This document shows positions 59,961-64,000 of a stretch of DNA of 64,000 bases, one piece after another (position 1 is the first letter of the stretch; each line of letters opens with the position of its first letter). The stretch is taken from contig CAMWLJ010000005.1 in assembly GCA_947175055.1 (NCBI GenBank), forward strand, positions 1 to 64,000, in the 5' to 3' direction. The DNA is from an uncultured Lachnospiraceae bacterium (GTDB lineage: Bacteria > Bacillota > Clostridia > Lachnospirales > Lachnospiraceae). The translations under genes and the position numbers were made by a program. The notes beneath the pieces are model-generated. The model did no database searches, had not been told where the DNA came from, and saw only the letters and a list, made by a program, of their open reading frames with translations.

Positions 59961-60088
59961 ACTATTCTCCATTTCTGCGCTGTATACGCGTTCTTTTTTC
60001 TTAATTCAAATGGTATCCTGCATCGTTCACATTCCATCATGTCTTACTGATGCCTCTGCTGCATCGTTCTCCATATGCCCAGATCCTG

Positions 60089-60538
60089 TCATTTGCGCAC
60101 TTTGATCACGGCTTTACGAATCCGCTCCTCAAGACCATCTGCCGCCACGCCCGGCATATGCGGTTCCGTCGGCATACAGACGACAAACTTGCCCGGCTCC
60201 AGATGACAGACTGCCTTACAACTACAGATTCCCATACCGATATCTCCGTCCTCGTTGTATGGCTTTGTGATCTCCTGAAACTCCTGTGCAAAGAGAATGT
60301 CTTCTCTTCCGGACAGATCTATCTGAATATCGTAATATTCTTCATGAAACTCATATTCCGTCTTATCCGCCTTCGTATCCGCATGCATGATGTTCACAAA
60401 CACTTTATCCCCGTCGATTTCATGCCTGCCGTCCTCCAGTCCAGTCAGATCTGTTTCCAGCATGTAGCGCAGTGCTCGGTCCAGATTCCTGCTCGTGCCC
60501 ATATAGCGCTGTGCATTTTCTATTTTGTCATAGATCAT
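60089..60538 (-). CDS. YhcH/YjgK/YiaL (DUF386) family protein
   Basis: MIYDKIENAQRYMGTSRNLDRALRYMLETDLTGLEDGRHEIDGDKVFVNI. Confidence 0.92.
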   Translation of the reverse strand: MIYDKIENAQRYMGTSRNLDRALRYMLETDLTGLEDGRHEIDGDKVFVNIMHADTKADKTEYEFHEEYYDIQIDLSGREDILFAQEFQEITKPYNEDGDIGMGICSCKAVCHLEPGKFVVCMPTEPHMPGVAADGLEERIRKAVIKVRK

Positions 60539-60621
60539 ATTTTCCTCCATTCTGAATCGTCCCTAAGTCTTTCTTGATACCTCGATGCTTGCGGCGGGGT
60601 CTTTGATTCAACCTTATCTGC

Positions 60622-62334
60622 TTACTCCTGTAACGGAGCAAATACCGACGCGATCTTCTCCGCGGTCACCATACCGTCCATCGCCGCCGAAGTAATGCCG
60701 CCCGCATATCCTGCACCTTCTCCGCACGGATACAGCCCCCGAAGCGTCGACTGCCCGGTCTCGTCCCGCATGATCCTCACCGGGGAAGAAGTTCTGCTCT
60801 CAACTCCGGAAAGATAGGCTCCGCTGTCAGAGAATTCGTCTACAGTCTGACCAATTAAGTCAATTCCCTCCACCAGCGCATGGTTTAATTCGGGCGGAAG
60901 GATATCATGTACCGGCGCCGATCGATACGCTCCTTTGACTGCCGGCGCAAAGCCCGGATAACGCTGTGCGACAACCGATGCATATGGTTCTTTCGATTCT
61001 GTCACTGCCTGCCGGAACGCTCCATAAGTCTCTACCGGAACAGCTCCCTTTCCAATCAAATATGCCCGCTCCTCCAATTCCCGTTGAAAGGCAATCCCAC
61101 CAAGCGGAGACTTATCCTTGTAATCCTCCGGCGTCACCGTAACGATCATGGCGCTGTTACTGTTATCCCCGTCGCGGCCGCTGTAGCTCATGCCGTTCAC
61201 GGCCAGCCGCCCCGGTTCAGACGAAGCGTTGACCACATAACCACCCGGACACATACAAAAGGAATAGACACCCCGGCCCGAACAAGTCTGTGCCGTCACT
61301 TTATAGCTGGCCGCCGGCAGCAATGGATTGTCTGAACAACCGTACTGCATCCGATCGATCATTCTGCGCGGATGCTCCATGCGTAACCCCACGGCAAAAG
61401 CTTTGGCTTCCATCGGCACCCGCTTTCCATACAACATCTCGAAAGTATCCCGCGCACTGTGCCCGATCGCCAGCACTACCGTCTCACTTTCTATACTCTC
61501 CATCCGCCGTACGGGCCTCCGGTGCTGTTCTTGCCCGGAACAATCGCTGCACGTCTCTGTTAAATCCCCTGTTTCACCGGCCTTGTCCCGATAATGAACA
61601 ACCACACCTCTCACCTGCTCCTCTTCACAGAGCAATTCCGTTACCTGTGCACCGAATCTGACTTCACCACCCCAGGCTATGATCTGCTCCCGCAGACGCT
61701 TCACCACCGAGACCAGAATATCTGTGCCGATATGCGGCTTCGACTCATACAGGATCCGTTCCGGCGCACCGGCCTCCACGAAGATCCGCAGGACTTCTTT
61801 GTTTCTGCCGAATTTATCCTTTACCAGCGTGTTCAGCTTACCGTCCGAAAAAGTGCCTGCACCCCCTTCTCCGAACTGCACATTGGAATCCGGATCTAGC
61901 ACCCCCTCCCGCCAGAACTTCTCCACATCTGCAATCCGCTTCTCCACACAGTCGCCCCGCTCCAAAAGCAGTGGCCTGTAACCATGCTTCGCCAGCAGAT
62001 ACCCACAGAACAAACCCGCCGGCCCTGTGCCTATAATGATCGGCCTGTCGCGCATCTGCATATTCCCCGGCGTCGAAAACCTATATGCTTTCTCATCCAC
62101 TGCCTGAACCTGCTTACTTCTGCATCTGGCAAGCACTTTTGACTGCGAGGACACCGACACATCCAGCGCATAGTTGATCCAAATCTGTGGCTTCTTCCTG
62201 GCATCGATCGACTTCCTGACGATCTGCCATGACAAGATCTCCTCATGTGTAATATGCAATATGGCAGCGGCCTTTTGCACAATATCCTGTTGGGTATGTT
62301 CCAATGGAACTTTGATCTGATTGATACGAATCAT
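60622..62334 (-). CDS. FAD-dependent dehydrogenase-like protein
   Basis: PIIIGTGPAGLFCGYLLAKHGYRPLLLERG; GGAGTFSDGKLNT; GEGAGYAGGITSAAMDGM. Confidence 0.9.
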   Translation of the reverse strand: MIRINQIKVPLEHTQQDIVQKAAAILHITHEEILSWQIVRKSIDARKKPQIWINYALDVSVSSQSKVLARCRSKQVQAVDEKAYRFSTPGNMQMRDRPIIIGTGPAGLFCGYLLAKHGYRPLLLERGDCVEKRIADVEKFWREGVLDPDSNVQFGEGGAGTFSDGKLNTLVKDKFGRNKEVLRIFVEAGAPERILYESKPHIGTDILVSVVKRLREQIIAWGGEVRFGAQVTELLCEEEQVRGVVVHYRDKAGETGDLTETCSDCSGQEQHRRPVRRMESIESETVVLAIGHSARDTFEMLYGKRVPMEAKAFAVGLRMEHPRRMIDRMQYGCSDNPLLPAASYKVTAQTCSGRGVYSFCMCPGGYVVNASSEPGRLAVNGMSYSGRDGDNSNSAMIVTVTPEDYKDKSPLGGIAFQRELEERAYLIGKGAVPVETYGAFRQAVTESKEPYASVVAQRYPGFAPAVKGAYRSAPVHDILPPELNHALVEGIDLIGQTVDEFSDSGAYLSGVESRTSSPVRIMRDETGQSTLRGLYPCGEGAGYAGGITSAAMDGMVTAEKIASVFAPLQE

Positions 62335-62341
62335 TTACCTG

Positions 62342-63682
62342 TCACCTCAGTGTTGTCTTTATGCCCTTGCTGCCCCCACAGCTGCCATTCTTCTGTTCCG
62401 GTGATCCACTCCTGCAAACCTTCCCTGCATGTTCTGACTTTCCGGCGGCGGCACGCCCTGCCACTGCACCGCTGCTCCACGCCCACTGCAGATTATAACC
62501 GCCACAAATTCCGTCAATATCCAGCATCTCCCCTGCCATAAACAATCCCGGTACTCTGACCGACTGCAAGTCCGCTGTAACTTCCTCGAAGTCCACCCCG
62601 CCGGCGCAAACCTGTGCCTGATCAAAAGAATTCGTCCCCAGCACCGTTACTTTATGAGCATGGAAAAGTGCTTCCAGCTTCTTCCTCCGAGGCAAAGCAA
62701 TCTTACATGCTGTTTCTGTCTCCCCTATCCCGGCCAGTTTTAACAGCAACAGTCCGACCTTCTTATTAACAATGCCTGTCACAAACTGCTCCATGTTCTG
62801 TTCCTTCTGCCGGTCCCATCTCTGTTCCCAGAAAGCGCTGTCGATCGGTATATAATCTATCCCAACCGTCACGCATTGGTTCTCCCGCAGCGCATATGCG
62901 GCAATTCTGCTGAACTGAAAAACCGGAATCCCCGAAATCCCATACTCCGTCAGCTGTAATTCCCCATGCACGGTACTGACAGCGGTTCCACCTACATACA
63001 ACGTCAGACAGGCCTCACACCGTACCCCCGCCACTTGCTTCCAAAAAGTTTCCCCACACCTGAGCGCCGTAAGCGCCGGCACAGTCGGTACAATCCTGTG
63101 TCCAAGCTGCCCGGCTATCGCCAGTCCCCCGCCGTCCGAACCTGTCTTCGGGGCAGCCTTGCCGCCACAGGCCAGTATCACCGCATCATACCTTTGTGGC
63201 GCATCTTCTTCCTGGCTTCTGCGCGTCGTCAGATCGGTCTCTACCACCAGTCGGGTAACACCCCCTTTCTTCGTCACGCTTCTGACCCCGATAACTTTAC
63301 ACTTCGTACAAATCCGAATTCCCAACCGCTCCATCTCATACCGCAGCACATCCAGCACTGTTGCCGCCTGCTCACTGGCCGGATACAGATACCCGTTCTT
63401 GTCCTTAATCCGCATTCCCAACTTCCGAAAGAACTCTTTCGTCTCTGTCACCCCGAAACGCTCATAAATCTCATCCAAACGGGCCGCTCCGCTCCCATAA
63501 TAACAGTCTGTATCCATGATCTCGTTAGAGAAATTACACTTTCCGTTCCCTGTAGACAGAATCTTCCTGCCGACTCGATCATTTCTCTCGTATACCGTCA
63601 CGCATGCGCCCGCATACGCCGCCTGGATCGCTGCCATCATCCCGGCCGCTCCACCGCCCACTACGGCAATCTTTCTTCCCAT
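62342..63682 (-). CDS. NAD(P)/FAD-dependent oxidoreductase (HI0933/BaiN-like)
   Basis: KIAVVGGGAAGMMAAIQAAYAGACVTVYERNDRVGRKILSTGNGKCNFSN. Confidence 0.92.
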   Translation of the reverse strand: MGRKIAVVGGGAAGMMAAIQAAYAGACVTVYERNDRVGRKILSTGNGKCNFSNEIMDTDCYYGSGAARLDEIYERFGVTETKEFFRKLGMRIKDKNGYLYPASEQAATVLDVLRYEMERLGIRICTKCKVIGVRSVTKKGGVTRLVVETDLTTRRSQEEDAPQRYDAVILACGGKAAPKTGSDGGGLAIAGQLGHRIVPTVPALTALRCGETFWKQVAGVRCEACLTLYVGGTAVSTVHGELQLTEYGISGIPVFQFSRIAAYALRENQCVTVGIDYIPIDSAFWEQRWDRQKEQNMEQFVTGIVNKKVGLLLLKLAGIGETETACKIALPRRKKLEALFHAHKVTVLGTNSFDQAQVCAGGVDFEEVTADLQSVRVPGLFMAGEMLDIDGICGGYNLQWAWSSGAVAGRAAAGKSEHAGKVCRSGSPEQKNGSCGGSKGIKTTLR

Positions 63683-64000
63683 ATCTCCTATGTTTTCAAT
63701 CCTTTCTATGTAGATCAAAGATTACTTTCTCCATTCCGAATAAACACCCCTTCTATTCATGGTGATATCATAATGTAGGATATGGGTGTTTAGAAAAATA
63801 TAGCAGCTCTTGCTGATATGTCGTATTCCACATAACCGCAAAAACCGCTATGTCCAGTCTCAGTCACGTCAGGCTTATTTTCAATGCTGTATCTTATTAT
63901 AGTATTTATAGATACCTTTTACAAGATTCAAAATATCCTTTCCAAACAAATGCAGGAAACCTGATTACTATTCACGGGTCAGGAATGCGCCAAACTGCGC

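Overview
The window reads as core chromosome from a Lachnospiraceae-like Clostridia genome (family-level inference from gene content and protein sequence only). Most genes lie on the minus strand. From left to right: a membrane-anchored MerR regulator; a radical-SAM pair; a his cluster (hisZ-hisG-hisD-hisIE) whose HisIE carries a degenerate HisF-like N-terminal barrel; recU; pseudouridine synthases; a YgiQ-type radical SAM; ylbJ; an amidase with an Arg-rich tail; coaD-rsmD; a topoisomerase II pair behind a hybrid histidine kinase; an accessory stretch (26.4-30.2 kb); BCAA genes (leuCD, TetR, ilvC, two ALS small subunits, ilvB) with a short metH; upp/uraA; an ArsR-HMA metal module; a proA...proB locus with a three-gene glycan cassette inside; and a sialic-acid (nan) catabolic cluster. 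The strongest unusual item is 28521..29264: an XRE-type HTH domain fused to what I read as the cytoplasmic domain of the flagellar/type III export gate protein FlhA, with no flagellar genes in the window. It sits next to an uncharacterised linker protein and a CoiA-like PD-(D/E)XK candidate nuclease, and two near-identical promoters fall in the same stretch. Other observations include duplicated intergenic elements, a 36-nt hairpin repeat, a 12-2-12 ArsR operator, and a 16-bp palindrome that terminates two convergent genes. No tRNA, rRNA, CRISPR array, transposase or prophage was recognised. All family calls come from reading motifs by eye, with no database search.
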